From positions 458,001-522,000 of the forward strand of contig NZ_CP028083.1 of assembly GCF_005491425.1 (NCBI RefSeq): a DNA stretch of 64,000 bases. Reading direction: 5' to 3'. The translations under genes and the position numbers were made by a program. The DNA comes from Lysinibacillus sp. SGAir0095. Lineage in GTDB: Bacteria > Bacillota > Bacilli > Bacillales_A > Planococcaceae. Below the pieces are notes generated by a model. It saw only the letters and a list, made by a program, of their open reading frames with translations. It was not told where the DNA came from and did not search any database. This document shows positions 8,580 to 17,006 of this stretch, piece by piece; positions within the stretch are counted from its first letter, which is position 1, and each line of letters opens with the position of its first letter.

Positions 8580-9568
8580 TGGAAGATAAAAGTTTGAAAG
8601 ATAGATTATCTAATCAAGAGCTAAAATTTACGAAGGAAGACCGTGCTGAAGTGTTTGAAAAGCTTCATAAATTGGAAAAGAATGTGCAAAAGAAACCTCT
8701 CGTATCTTTTTCAAAAAAATTAGCACCACTGACTGTAACTTTGTTAGCAGTTGGCTTGTGTCTATTTTTCATTATGCCATCGATTCTTCAAGGAAATACT
8801 CATAACGAAGAGAACGGAACTGTTTCAAATGGGGTAGTAGCTCAAAAAGACAAAGAGTTTACCGCATTATTAACGGTTAAAGATGAGGAGAATAGAGTAC
8901 CTATTAACCTTTTACTTACTTATAGTAATGAAAAAAAGATGATGAAGGTTCTATCCATCCCTCGGGATACGTATGCGCCGATTTACGGTAACAATGATGG
9001 AACTACTTCATATGACAAATTGACACTTGCTTATAGCAACGCTTCGGGCGGAGCTGAAAATGTAAAAACAACAGTTTCCAAACTATTCGATATAAAAATT
9101 GATTATTATGCGGTTATCGATATAGATACCTTTTCGGCGATAATTGATTCAGTAAACGGGATTGATTACGACTTAAAAGAAGATATTCAGGTAAGAGCGA
9201 TATCCAGCGTTTCCTTTGATTTCAAAAAGGGGACGAATCACTTGAATGGAGAAGAGGTTCTGGCTTTAATGATGGATGCTACGGTGGGAAGAAGCTTGGA
9301 TGAAGAAGACTTATTAAACCTCATCAATGCTGTTATTGATAAGGCAAAAAACGAAATCCCACTCGCACAACTCAAACAAATTACTAGTGAAATAGAAGGC
9401 AATATATCAATTGATCAATTGGTAGAGAATCATATGGAACCTCAATCGATACAATCATTATCCTTAATCAAGGGAATCAAGAATGAGAGGATAGAGGGTA
9501 GTTACTATATTAAATTTGAAGAAGATTATTTAAATTCCGTTTCAGAAGAGTTAACGACCTTTAACTAA
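8579..9568 (+). CDS. Membrane-anchored LCP-domain protein, probable anti-sigma factor
   Basis: 329 residues. A charged cytoplasmic N-terminus (1-46) precedes one membrane helix (about 47-70), and a LytR-CpsA-Psr-like domain follows outside the cell (about 92-260) with the signature SIPRDTY at 126-132 and LNGEEVLAL at 222-230. In active LCP ligases the segment after that last motif carries several Arg residues that bind the polyprenyl phosphate; here it reads MMDATVGRSLDEE with a single Arg, so the ligase site looks degenerate. Overlap with the sigma gene argues that the N-terminus holds the sigma factor and the outer domain senses the envelope. The anti-sigma role is inferred from position and topology. 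Confidence 0.8.
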   Translation: MEDKSLKDRLSNQELKFTKEDRAEVFEKLHKLEKNVQKKPLVSFSKKLAPLTVTLLAVGLCLFFIMPSILQGNTHNEENGTVSNGVVAQKDKEFTALLTVKDEENRVPINLLLTYSNEKKMMKVLSIPRDTYAPIYGNNDGTTSYDKLTLAYSNASGGAENVKTTVSKLFDIKIDYYAVIDIDTFSAIIDSVNGIDYDLKEDIQVRAISSVSFDFKKGTNHLNGEEVLALMMDATVGRSLDEEDLLNLINAVIDKAKNEIPLAQLKQITSEIEGNISIDQLVENHMEPQSIQSLSLIKGIKNERIEGSYYIKFEEDYLNSVSEELTTFN

Positions 9569-9979
9569 ATAGAGATGGGACTATTTATGCTCGTTTCAAT
9601 AGAGGAAGGTACAACCAAAACGGATAAAAGACTACAACAAGTGGATTAGAGAAATAGGACATTGGAGCGAAACCAAACCCGCCATCATAAGCCGTTATAG
9701 AAAAAAGCCTATGAATATGTGACAGGTCTAAAAGGAAAACAGCTATAGCGGCTGTTCAATATATTATTCAACAATCTGGTGCGATTCTTCCATAAGAAGA
9801 TCGCTTTTTTCCGTTATAGAACCACTTATTTAAGCACCGTTTTTAAAGAAAATCGGTGATATTATGTTGAAGTTCAGTTTATATTGTGAAGTACTTAAAC
9901 TCATACAGAGGTGTAATTTTAGAAGGATAAAGAAATAATGGAACGAATTAGTTAACTATATTAAAAATGAGGTGACTAA
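9569..9979. other. Intergenic region with a dispersed repeat copy
   Basis: 411 bp without a supported gene. One copy of the dispersed hairpin element lies at 9767-9811. A recurring short motif, TGTGAAGTACTTAAA, lies near 9886. Short open stretches before 9760 look like decayed coding sequence but match nothing I recognise. Confidence 0.5.
9767..9811 (+). repeat. Dispersed terminator-like repeat, copy 2
   Basis: TTCAACAATCTGGTGC leads into arms GCGATTCTTC / GAAGATCGC (one bulge) and a T6 run. It has both the TTCAACAATC core and the hairpin. Confidence 0.75.
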
Positions 9980-10507
9980 ATGAGTTTAGGATTAAAACGA
10001 GATGAGATAAGGTTAGAAGCACATTACGATGAGTGGAAAAAAGAGTTTCTTAGGGTCAAGCGGGATATTCTAAATTCAACATCAATTCAGGAGAATAGAA
10101 TTGAACACATTGGTAGCACAGCCATTAGGGATATAGTTGCCAAACCAATATTAGATATAGTTGTCGGTGTTGATGATATCGATAATGTTGATAAATTAAT
10201 TGTTCAAGGACTAAAGGAAGCTGGTTTTTTAAAACTTAAAGTGGAACGTCCTAATGAAATTGTGCTAGCTAAGTTTACTGATGATACTTACGTAGAAAAA
10301 ACACACTTTATTCACTTAGTAGAATATAACAAAGAACACTGGAATAATTTAATCTTCTTTAGGAACTATTTAAATTCAAACAAAACAGCAAGGGAACAGT
10401 ACAAAGAGCTGAAAATGAAGTTTCTTGAAGAAATAAATGGCGGGATCACTGAATACACAGACTATAAGGAACAATTCGTAAAAGGAATCTATGAGAAAAG
10501 AAAATAA
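9980..10507 (+). CDS. GrpB family protein (UPF0157, nucleotidyltransferase-like)
   Basis: 175 residues, full family length. The motif EHIGSTAIRDIVAKPILDIVVGV (residues about 42-64) is the nucleotidyltransferase-fold signature of GrpB/UPF0157, with the Gly-Ser and the two acidic positions in place; HFIHLVEYN further on is also typical. Ribosome site GAGGTGA is 5 nt before ATG. Family members are often fused to or found near CoaE or acetyltransferases, but the reaction is not established. It is a single gene in an accessory stretch and is flanked by dispersed repeats and an IS3-type relic. Confidence 0.88.
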   Translation: MSLGLKRDEIRLEAHYDEWKKEFLRVKRDILNSTSIQENRIEHIGSTAIRDIVAKPILDIVVGVDDIDNVDKLIVQGLKEAGFLKLKVERPNEIVLAKFTDDTYVEKTHFIHLVEYNKEHWNNLIFFRNYLNSNKTAREQYKELKMKFLEEINGGITEYTDYKEQFVKGIYEKRK

Positions 10508-10572
10508 ATTCTTATTAAGCTAACGAATTGCATTACTTTTAACAATCAAAAGGCAGAAATCATTCACTCTGA

Positions 10573-10652
10573 TCGGCACCCCAAATGAAACACGAACATT
10601 TGGAGGTGCCTTTTTTATGGCACTGAAATGCTTAATTTTTGGATTGAAATCA
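10573..10652 (+). mobile_element. IS3-type relic A (left-end fragment with internal deletion)
   Basis: GCACCCCAAATG begins a hairpin closed by CATTTGGAGGTGC, followed by T6 and ATGGCA. This matches the left end and orfA start of the larger relic at 37168-37499. Immediately after ATGGCA the sequence jumps to CTGAAATGCTTAATTTTTGG, which matches an internal orfA stretch there (around 37320), so most of orfA has been deleted. Confidence 0.6.
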
Positions 10653-10767
10653 GGCCCAATAATTGAACAACAGCCTTTTATGAAAGGTTACTAAATAACG
10701 CATCGGGAACCATAAAATGACAATTTATGTCTATATTAACAAACGGAAGAATAAGGGAGGTCTAGTT

Positions 10768-11052
10768 ATGTGGGTAATATTTGGGGTGATTGCAATAGTA
10801 GTAACTTTTATAAATCTTTATAGGTATACAGCAGGAAAGGATTATAAGCTTGCTATGGCGATGGGATTATCCTTTACAGCATTAACACTTTGTGCAGAAT
10901 ACAGTCTTGTATCGGAGTGGGTAGAAGTGAAAGATTGGGCAGCTTTAGAGGATGTAGTACCTGGTATGGAAAGGGCATTATGGTTTTTAACAATGGTTTC
11001 AATCTTACTGAATATAGCACCTATACTTTTAGAACTAAAAGGTAAGAAATAA
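10768..11052 (+). CDS. Small membrane protein, unknown
   Basis: 94 residues from ATG 10768, chosen because GGGAGG lies 8 nt upstream; the frame extends further 5' but without a site. Three hydrophobic segments are visible (about 1-18, 28-46, 70-90), separated by a charged loop SEWVEVKDWAALEDV. It looks like an integral membrane protein of the small accessory type common in Bacillus genomes. No family is recognised. It is a single gene between an IS3-type relic and a degenerate stretch. Confidence 0.7.
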   Translation: MWVIFGVIAIVVTFINLYRYTAGKDYKLAMAMGLSFTALTLCAEYSLVSEWVEVKDWAALEDVVPGMERALWFLTMVSILLNIAPILLELKGKK

Positions 11053-11141
11053 TTACTTATTGTTATCACATCATTACGATGAGCTTGTGAAGAAATGTAC
11101 TTAAACAACGGGGCAGGGAGTTTAATAATGAAGGAGGGGGA

Positions 11142-11275
11142 TGTAATAATGGAAGACATTCCTTTCTGGTATTGCTGGCGTGCTTATAGCGATAATAGTT
11201 GTAAGTTTAATTCATGATGGTGAAATAGATTGGGTTACAAATAAAAAGACAAGGGGACCTGGACAGGAGCCGTGT
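11142..11275 (+). pseudogene. Possible remnant of a small membrane protein gene
   Basis: GGAGGGGG and ATG (11148) are present, but the frame that follows closes quickly. In another frame the sequence reads KTFLSGIAGVLIAIIVVSLI, a convincing membrane helix, then a hydrophilic tail HDGEIDWVTNKK. A one- or two-base shift just after the ATG would explain this. Treat as a decayed short gene; identity unknown. Confidence 0.3.
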
Positions 11276-11290
11276 CCCTCTTGTTTCTGC

Positions 11291-11700
11291 CTATTCTTCT
11301 TCCACATGGCGTAACATTCGGTAACCAACACGAATGTGTGTCTGAATATATTTCGGGTTTGCTGGATCTTCTTCAATCTTTTTACGGAGTGTTGCCATAA
11401 AAACTCGTAGGCTAGGGACATCTGACTGCAGTACTGTTTGCCATACTTCCTTTAATAAAAAATTATGAGTCAGCACCTTGCCGACATGCTTGGATAAAAC
11501 GACTAACAGCTTATATTCAATCGGAGTCAAATGCACTTCCTTCCCATGTACAAAGACTGTATTTGCTAAATAATCAATTTGTAGATTTCCATTAACAAAT
11601 ATAGGCTGAGCCTGATCCAAGCTTTGCTCGCTTATATTCCTTCTTAATGCGACTCGAATACGAGCAAGCAATTCTTCTGGACGGAACAAATAGTCAACCC
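11291..11700 (-). pseudogene. Truncated KdpE-like response regulator (C-terminal half)
   Basis: Reading begins in the tail of a receiver domain (DYLFRPEELLARIRVALRR) and continues through a complete OmpR-type winged helix (IDYLANTVFVHGKEVHLTPIEYKLL ... SLRVFMATLRKKIEEDP ... IRVGYRML), which is the KdpE pattern. The phosphoacceptor half is missing: upstream of about 11700 the frame breaks and no receiver sequence follows. There is no kdpD or kdpFABC here. The DNA-binding domain could still be made from TTG 11689, but without a proper start or receiver it is best called a relic. It lies beside a Trk/Ktr potassium transporter. Confidence 0.75.
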
Positions 11701-11902
11701 TTTTCCATCAAAGGGTAAACGTGTTTAATGATTGGGAAGCTAAGGCTTTTAACCCTATCTTGTTTTTCCACACTATTTGTAAGGCTCTTATGTACATGAA
11801 TAAATTTAAAAGCTTTTTGCATAATAACCAAAGTAGAGTGATAGCTAGCATTTAGACAAAATTTAAAGATTAAAAGGGTTACGAAAATTGAAGGGGTGCA
11901 GT

Positions 11903-13267
11903 ATGATCAAAATACCAGTCGGGCTGAATAAACTTTCGCCTGCCCAAATTATTGTTGGTTATTATTTATTGGCAGTCATTATATCTAGTCTATTATTTTG
12001 CATTCCTGCAGCTTATAAACCTGGGGTAGAAGTGTCTTTTTTTGATACGATTTTCATGGCTGTCAGTGTAGCAACTGACACAGGTATGACCCTTTTTAAT
12101 ATATCCGAAACTTATAGTGTATTTGGATATTTTATAATTATGATCGTATTACAATTCTCTGGCCTTGGCATTATGGTTATGAACACAGCTCTTTGGTTGT
12201 TTCTAGGACAGAAAATTGGATTTCGGCAACGGCAACTAATAATGATTGATAATAATCAATATGCATTATCGGGACTCGTCCGATTAGTTAAGGATATTTT
12301 AAAGATGATCATCTTTATTGAATTAATCGGGGCACTCATTTATGGAGTATATTTCTTAAATTATTTTCCTACTTGGAAGGAAGCATTTCTTCAAGGTCTA
12401 TTTGCATCCGTTACTGCGACAACAAACGCTGGTATAGATATAACAGGGGAGTCTTATGTTCCCTTTGCAAGTGATTATTTTGTACAACTGATGACGATTA
12501 TACAAATTATTATTGGATCAATCGGGTTTCCCGTATTAATCGAAGTGAAGGAATATTTATTCAAAAGAAAGACCGAACTTGGATATCCTTTCCGCTTTTC
12601 GTTATATACAAAGCTAACGACCATAACATATGGAATTCTGCTTATTATTGGGACAGGCCTTATCTTATTACTAGAATTTCAGCATTATTTTAAGGATATA
12701 TCATGGCATAAATCATTTTTTTATGCTTTTTTCCAGATTGTTTCAACAAGAAGCACTGGATTTTCTACAATGGATATTACAGAATTTTCATATCCTACCC
12801 TTATTGTTATTGTTATTTTTATGTTTATAGGTGGATCTCCTAATTCTATGGGGGGTGGAATCAGGACGACTACATTGGCTTTAAATCTGTTATTTATTTA
12901 TAATTTTGCGAAAGGAAGGCGTAATATCAAAATTTTTAACCGTGAAATTCATCAGGAGGATATTATGAAATCTCTAGCCATTACGCTAATAGCTATTGTA
13001 ATGTGTTTAGCATCGGTGATTATGATAAGTATTTCTGATAAACAGCAGCAGCTTTTTGATATCTTTTTTGAAGTTTGTTCCTCCTTCGGTACTGTAGGCT
13101 TTTCTATGGGGATTACCCCTGAACTCAGTAATTTTGCCAAGTCCATTCTTATGATTTTGATGTTTATTGGAAGAATAGGTTTTCCTACTATATTTCTGAT
13201 CATCGGAGGAAAAAACAATAAGGAAGAAAAATATCATTATCCGAAAGAGAGAGTTATTACAGGCTAA
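11903..13267 (+). CDS. TrkH/KtrB family potassium transporter subunit
   Basis: 454 residues from ATG 11903 with GGGGTG 5 nt upstream. Four pore repeats are visible, each with a filter Gly: VATDTGMTLF, TATTNAGIDITG, STRSTGFSTMD and SSFGTVGFSMG. Between them are the paired membrane helices of the K+ transporter superfamily. KtrB-type proteins need a cytoplasmic gating ring (KtrA/TrkA, RCK domain), which is not encoded here, so the partner must be elsewhere. The gene follows a decayed KdpE gene, possibly a trace of an older potassium locus. The first filter has Met where Leu or Thr is common. Confidence 0.88.
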   Translation: MIKIPVGLNKLSPAQIIVGYYLLAVIISSLLFCIPAAYKPGVEVSFFDTIFMAVSVATDTGMTLFNISETYSVFGYFIIMIVLQFSGLGIMVMNTALWLFLGQKIGFRQRQLIMIDNNQYALSGLVRLVKDILKMIIFIELIGALIYGVYFLNYFPTWKEAFLQGLFASVTATTNAGIDITGESYVPFASDYFVQLMTIIQIIIGSIGFPVLIEVKEYLFKRKTELGYPFRFSLYTKLTTITYGILLIIGTGLILLLEFQHYFKDISWHKSFFYAFFQIVSTRSTGFSTMDITEFSYPTLIVIVIFMFIGGSPNSMGGGIRTTTLALNLLFIYNFAKGRRNIKIFNREIHQEDIMKSLAITLIAIVMCLASVIMISISDKQQQLFDIFFEVCSSFGTVGFSMGITPELSNFAKSILMILMFIGRIGFPTIFLIIGGKNNKEEKYHYPKERVITG

Positions 13268-13339
13268 TATCGATTGGACAAGCATCAAATATACCCTGTA
13301 TTTTGGATAAGAATCTTTAACTAAACATACTATGAAAGG

Positions 13340-13548
13340 CATCCCCAAATGTTAGACACGACAAGAACATTTGGGGTGCTTTTTTTATGGCAAGTATTAC
13401 GCTTGAACAGAAAATAGATGCGGTTTTTCGTTTAGAAAACGGTGAAGAAGCATTCCTTCTATTCCTCCAATTAAATGGCCAGATTGTTTTAAGGCATTCT
13501 TCAACTAAATGTGTAGTGAACTTAGTAACAACTATCAAAGTGTTCTAG
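13340..13548 (+). mobile_element. IS3-type relic B (left end plus truncated orfA)
   Basis: Begins TCCCCAAATGTTAGACAC with a hairpin closed by AACATTTGGGG, then T7 and ATG 13387. The frame starts MASITLEQKIDAVFRLENG, matching orfA of the relic at 37168, then departs after Glu21 and stops at 13548. No right end is seen nearby. It follows the potassium transporter gene. Confidence 0.6.
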
Positions 13549-13640
13549 GCATAAAAGGAAAATAAAATGCAAAAGATAACCATTACAACACACGTAAAAA
13601 TCAGTGGTAAAGGCGTGAGATATATGAGGAGGATTAAAGA

Positions 13641-14207
13641 ATGACAGTAAAAGAAGGAATAGAACAAACTGACAGAGCTGCGGAAAAGTTAATTGAAGTG
13701 AATAATTTGATGACAGAAGCAACAGTTAATTCCTTTATGTTTACATGGCAATGGTGGTTTGGAATGGGACTATTTATTATTCCTTGGATAGTTTGGTTTC
13801 TGTTTAGAAATAAGGAATGTACAGGCAGGCTTCTTATTGGAGGATTTGTAACCATCATTTTATCCTTAATAATTGACCTTATTGCTTTATCTTATGGGTT
13901 GTGGTCTTATCCCATGGCATTTTCACCTATAGCTCCACTGTTATTTCTGCCCTATCACTTATCATTAACTCCTGTTGCAATTATGTTTACTCTTCAAATT
14001 AAACCAGGAGCTAATGCACTTTTAAAAGGTTCAATTTTTGCTGCCATTGGAGCTTTCGTAGGCATGAATTTTTTTGAAATGATTGATTTTTACAATTCGA
14101 AAGGGTGGCCAAAGACATATGACTTTTTTATTTATCTATCCCTTTTCTTTATAGCGTATTGGTTCAGCAACATGGATAGTTTTAAAAAAATAGCAGAGAG
14201 ATCTTGA
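13641..14207 (+). CDS. CBO0543-like multi-pass membrane protein
   Basis: 188 residues. After a hydrophilic N-terminal 35 residues come five hydrophobic segments (about 36-55, 63-82, 88-112, 128-148, 160-178). WWFGMGLFIIPWIVWFLFR and the LWSYPMAFSPIAPLLFLPYH stretch resemble the CBO0543 family of uncharacterised Firmicute membrane proteins; function is unknown. GAGGA lies upstream of ATG. Single gene, followed by a dispersed terminator-like repeat. Confidence 0.7.
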   Translation: MTVKEGIEQTDRAAEKLIEVNNLMTEATVNSFMFTWQWWFGMGLFIIPWIVWFLFRNKECTGRLLIGGFVTIILSLIIDLIALSYGLWSYPMAFSPIAPLLFLPYHLSLTPVAIMFTLQIKPGANALLKGSIFAAIGAFVGMNFFEMIDFYNSKGWPKTYDFFIYLSLFFIAYWFSNMDSFKKIAERS

Positions 14208-14269
14208 AATGTTCTAAAAGAGTCTTTGCCTTGTTCAAGTAAAGGGCGGCTTATCTTAAATTTGCTTTC

Positions 14270-14318
14270 TCAATATTCCAGCGCGCATTTCTTTAATAAG
14301 GAATGTGTCTTTTTTTCA
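14270..14318 (+). repeat. Dispersed terminator-like repeat, copy 3
   Basis: TCAATATTCCAGCGC leads to arms GCGCATTTCTT / AAGGAATGTGT (G-T pairs allowed) around TAAT, then T7. It is followed by CATTTAAAGGACC and TTGTTGAATAAGG, the second module of the element. It should terminate the gene ending at 14207. Confidence 0.75.
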
Positions 14319-14384
14319 TTTAAAGGACCAAATTGTTGAATAAGGAAACACCCTAGGGAACACTATCAATGAGGTGTTGAACTA

Positions 14385-15062
14385 ATGAAGACGTACGTTA
14401 TTTTTATACTTGCATTCATTCTTGTAATTGCCCCTAACAAAGCATGGGCAACAGTTAAAGGATATGATAAAGTCGCGACGTCAAGTAAGGATGATATAAC
14501 TCTATATGCCAAGAAAATCGATGGTTTTTATTATGATTTCAAAATTGATTTTAAAGGAAGAATTGCCTCAAGACCCTTTTGGTTAAGCGTTGCTAATAAC
14601 CCTACCTATGCGCCAAAAATTATTTATGAGGACACAAACAGAGATGGAAAGAAAGAATTAATCATAATTCTGAACCAAGGATATGGTACTGGTGTTTTAT
14701 TAGAAGAAATTTATGTTTTTGAAATTGGTGATAATCAATTTGGCGAGGTGATTGTTGATCATCCCCTTGCAGTAGTAATGAAAAATGCGAAAACTAGTTT
14801 AACACCAACTGAAGCGAAAATAAGTATTGGAAACAAGCATGATGTTGTTGATTTAAGTGCAGTGGGTATGGAGCCAGAGAATGTATTTAAGGATATATTT
14901 TTTGGAGGCATTATTAAGTATGAAGTAGAAAACAATCACCTAATCGCAAGGTTAGCAGCACAAGTTTCTCCATCAAACTCTATTGGTGAAGTTATTATTA
15001 TTTATGAATATCGCGACAAAATGTATCAAGCAAAATCAGTGGATTTTCATCCCTACAAATAA
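14385..15062 (+). CDS. Secreted protein, unknown, with Ca-binding-type loop
   Basis: 225 residues with a signal peptide (hydrophobic core YVIFILAFILVIA, cleavage likely after AWA at residue 22). The mature protein is beta-rich; DTNRDGKKELIII near residue 84 fits the DxNxDGxxEL calcium loop seen in VCBS/FG-GAP-like repeats. It should be exported without a lipid anchor. ATG has GAGGTG upstream. Family not recognised; proteins of this build are common single accessory genes in Bacillus. Confidence 0.7.
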   Translation: MKTYVIFILAFILVIAPNKAWATVKGYDKVATSSKDDITLYAKKIDGFYYDFKIDFKGRIASRPFWLSVANNPTYAPKIIYEDTNRDGKKELIIILNQGYGTGVLLEEIYVFEIGDNQFGEVIVDHPLAVVMKNAKTSLTPTEAKISIGNKHDVVDLSAVGMEPENVFKDIFFGGIIKYEVENNHLIARLAAQVSPSNSIGEVIIIYEYRDKMYQAKSVDFHPYK

Positions 15063-15289
15063 AGTTTATGAAGTAGTGTACTTATGATTGGGAATGGGAA
15101 TCGGATTTTATTAAACAATAGGGGAGGCTCAAAGTGAGAAAAGTTGAAGTGAAGCCATAACAAGATTGAACGAAAAGCAATGATTTGGTATGAAAGCAAG
15201 ACGTAAACTTGAGAAAAGAAATTAATTTCATACTACCTTATAATTTTTTCACACACAGGCCTTTAATGGAGTAGTCTTTTATATAAGCA

Positions 15290-15330
15290 AAAAAACATCA
15301 AATTTCTAATTGAGAAATTTGATGTTTTTT
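15290..15330. terminator. Bidirectional rho-independent terminator
   Basis: An 18-bp perfect stem (15290-15307 with 15313-15330) with a 5-nt loop; each arm starts or ends in a run of six A or T, so it can stop transcription from both sides. It ends the leftward thioredoxin-reductase-like gene. Confidence 0.9.
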
Positions 15331-15352
15331 GTTTTGTCCCAGCCTCACTATT

Positions 15353-16258
15353 CTAAAATCTAGCTAATGTTAAATCCATGTTTATACTAAAAGCAGCCCT
15401 ACTACCTTCAGCGGCAGCAATCATTAAAGAAGATGGGCCAGACTTTGTTTCACCTGCAATATATACATCATTTTCTGTTGTACGTCCAGCACCGTCTGTG
15501 ATAATTTCACCGCTTTCATCAACTTGACAATTTAATTGTTCAGCAAATTTATTTGGACGATAAAAACTCGGAACTACGAAGCCACCACTTCTTAGAATGT
15601 TTTCACCTGATTCTAATTCAATACTTTCTAAGTGACCGTTATCTCCATGTAAGCTTTTAATAACTTCTGTATAAACCTTAATCTTTTTACTTTCAAAATC
15701 AATTCGCACATGATTGGATAGTTGATGACCATTCGTAAAAACAATTAAATCCTTGGACCAATTAAAAACCATTTTAGTCATATGAATAATGTGTTCATCT
15801 TTTTCTGCAATGATAGCTAACGGCTGGTCTCTAAGCTCCCAGCCATCACAATAGGGACAGCTGAATAAACTTTTTCCGTAATATTGTCTAATCTGTGATA
15901 ATGGAAATTCTTCTTGTATACCGGTAGCTAGCAGCAGTTTTTCTGTTATATAAGATTTATTGTTCGATGTAGTGACTAAGAATAAATTATTTTGTCTATC
16001 TTGATCGACCTTAATAACTGTCTCATTTGAAATTGACACAGAAGGATAAGTTTCTAATTCTTTAATGGCTATATTTTTAAATTCTTGAGGTTTAATTCCA
16101 TCTCTTGTTAAAAACCCATGTGACTCCTGCGTTACACGGTTTCGATTTGTTCCATTATCAATTAGGGCAACCTTTCTACGCGCTCTCCCTAATGTTAAGG
16201 TTGCACTTAATCCGGCAGGTCCTGCACCAATTACAATACAATCAAATTTATTCATCAT
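15353..16258 (-). CDS. FAD-dependent thioredoxin-reductase-like oxidoreductase
   Basis: 301 residues from ATG 16258 (GGAGG 6 nt upstream; a second ATG follows at once). FAD-binding GAGPAGLSATL lies at the N-terminus, a redox pair CPYCDGWE at about residues 134-137, and a C-terminal GAGRTTENDVYIAGE motif for FAD. The CPYC pair resembles the thioredoxin-reductase-like enzymes acting on small disulfides rather than bacterial TrxB (CATC). The second Rossmann half lacks an obvious GxGxxA, so NAD(P)H use is uncertain. An Rrf2 regulator lies upstream and shares an operator-like motif with it. Confidence 0.85.
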   Translation of the reverse strand: MMNKFDCIVIGAGPAGLSATLTLGRARRKVALIDNGTNRNRVTQESHGFLTRDGIKPQEFKNIAIKELETYPSVSISNETVIKVDQDRQNNLFLVTTSNNKSYITEKLLLATGIQEEFPLSQIRQYYGKSLFSCPYCDGWELRDQPLAIIAEKDEHIIHMTKMVFNWSKDLIVFTNGHQLSNHVRIDFESKKIKVYTEVIKSLHGDNGHLESIELESGENILRSGGFVVPSFYRPNKFAEQLNCQVDESGEIITDGAGRTTENDVYIAGETKSGPSSLMIAAAEGSRAAFSINMDLTLARF

Positions 16259-16282
16259 TATTTTCCTCCGCATCCATTAGGT

Positions 16283-16309
16283 ATATTATAGAGTTCTAAT
16301 ATCTACAAT
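16283..16309 (-). promoter_or_regulatory. Shared 27-bp motif over the oxidoreductase promoter
   Basis: On the minus strand: ATTGTAGA-N10-CTATAATAT. The same motif with identical spacing lies upstream of the Rrf2 gene (16747-16773). Here its right end supplies a -10 box TATAAT for the oxidoreductase gene, so a bound repressor would block it. Confidence 0.6.
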
Positions 16310-16330
16310 TTGAGTAAAAGACATCATGAT

Positions 16331-16735
16331 TTATCTAGATGTCTTATTCATTTTGTTAGCAAGGTCAACTATACGTGTTTGATTCAGTTCATCTAAAAGC
16401 TTTTCCTCTGCTGATTCAATCGCCTTCTGAATTAAACAATCAGGATTATGACTGTGACAATAATCAAAAATAGGCGTCAAACCTTCAATGGCTTTTATAA
16501 CATCCAGTATTGAAATGTTTTCCCAACCTGGTTTTAATTTATATCCACCATTTGCACCGGAGACAGATTCAACCATACCCGACTTCACTAACTTTGTTAG
16601 TATTTTAGATAAATATGTCGTTGAGACTGCTTGGCGTTCAGCTAATTTTGCCACACCAATATGATCATTAGGGGGATTAACAGCCAAAAACATCATGGTG
16701 TGGAGAGCATAGTTCGTTGCTTTAGTTAACTTCAT
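16331..16735 (-). CDS. Rrf2-family transcriptional regulator
   Basis: 134 residues. N-terminal MKLTKATNYALHTMMFLA and the winged helix with VAKLAERQAVSTTYLSKILTKLVKSG are classic Rrf2; SGANGGYKL forms the wing. Two cysteines (Cys93 and Cys100 in DYCHSHNPDC) sit where Fe-S-type members have three, so redox or thiol sensing through cysteine chemistry is more likely than an Fe-S cluster. It reads in the same direction as the oxidoreductase downstream and probably represses both through the shared 27-bp motif. Ribosome site GGGTGA. Confidence 0.88.
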   Translation of the reverse strand: MKLTKATNYALHTMMFLAVNPPNDHIGVAKLAERQAVSTTYLSKILTKLVKSGMVESVSGANGGYKLKPGWENISILDVIKAIEGLTPIFDYCHSHNPDCLIQKAIESAEEKLLDELNQTRIVDLANKMNKTSR

Positions 16736-16746
16736 AATATCACCCT

Positions 16747-16773
16747 ATTGTAGACTTTATGTATCTATAATAT
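16747..16773 (+). promoter_or_regulatory. Shared 27-bp motif over the Rrf2 promoter
   Basis: ATTGTAGA-N10-CTATAATAT, the same motif as at 16283-16309 but in opposite orientation to the gene it controls. It overlaps a plausible leftward TTGATA / TACAAT promoter, fitting autorepression. Confidence 0.6.
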
Positions 16774-16808
16774 CAACGTTGGATTGCAATGGCAAATACT
16801 ATGATTAT

Positions 16809-16921
16809 TTAACAATAGTTCGTATTTCTTTAATAAGGAATGCGACTTTTACCATTTTGTTACATTTTCTTGAATAATCATCAACAATTAAATTGGATAT
16901 TAATGTTAAAATATAGAGGAG
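16809..16921 (+). repeat. Dispersed repeat, copy 4 (hairpin plus promoter-like modules)
   Basis: TTAACAATAG, arms CGTATTTCTT / AAGGAATGCG around TAAT, short T-run; then TTTTCTTGAATAATC and the A/T module GGATATTAATGTTAAAATATAG containing an extended -10-like TGTTAAAAT. The last module ends near the start of the next gene. Confidence 0.7.
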
Positions 16922-17006
16922 ATTCTGAAAAACTTAAATTAACGGATAGGATAGCAAAAAAATAAATCATTTAAAGAATAGTACGAGGAAGGGGGAGCAG
17001 AAAGGG

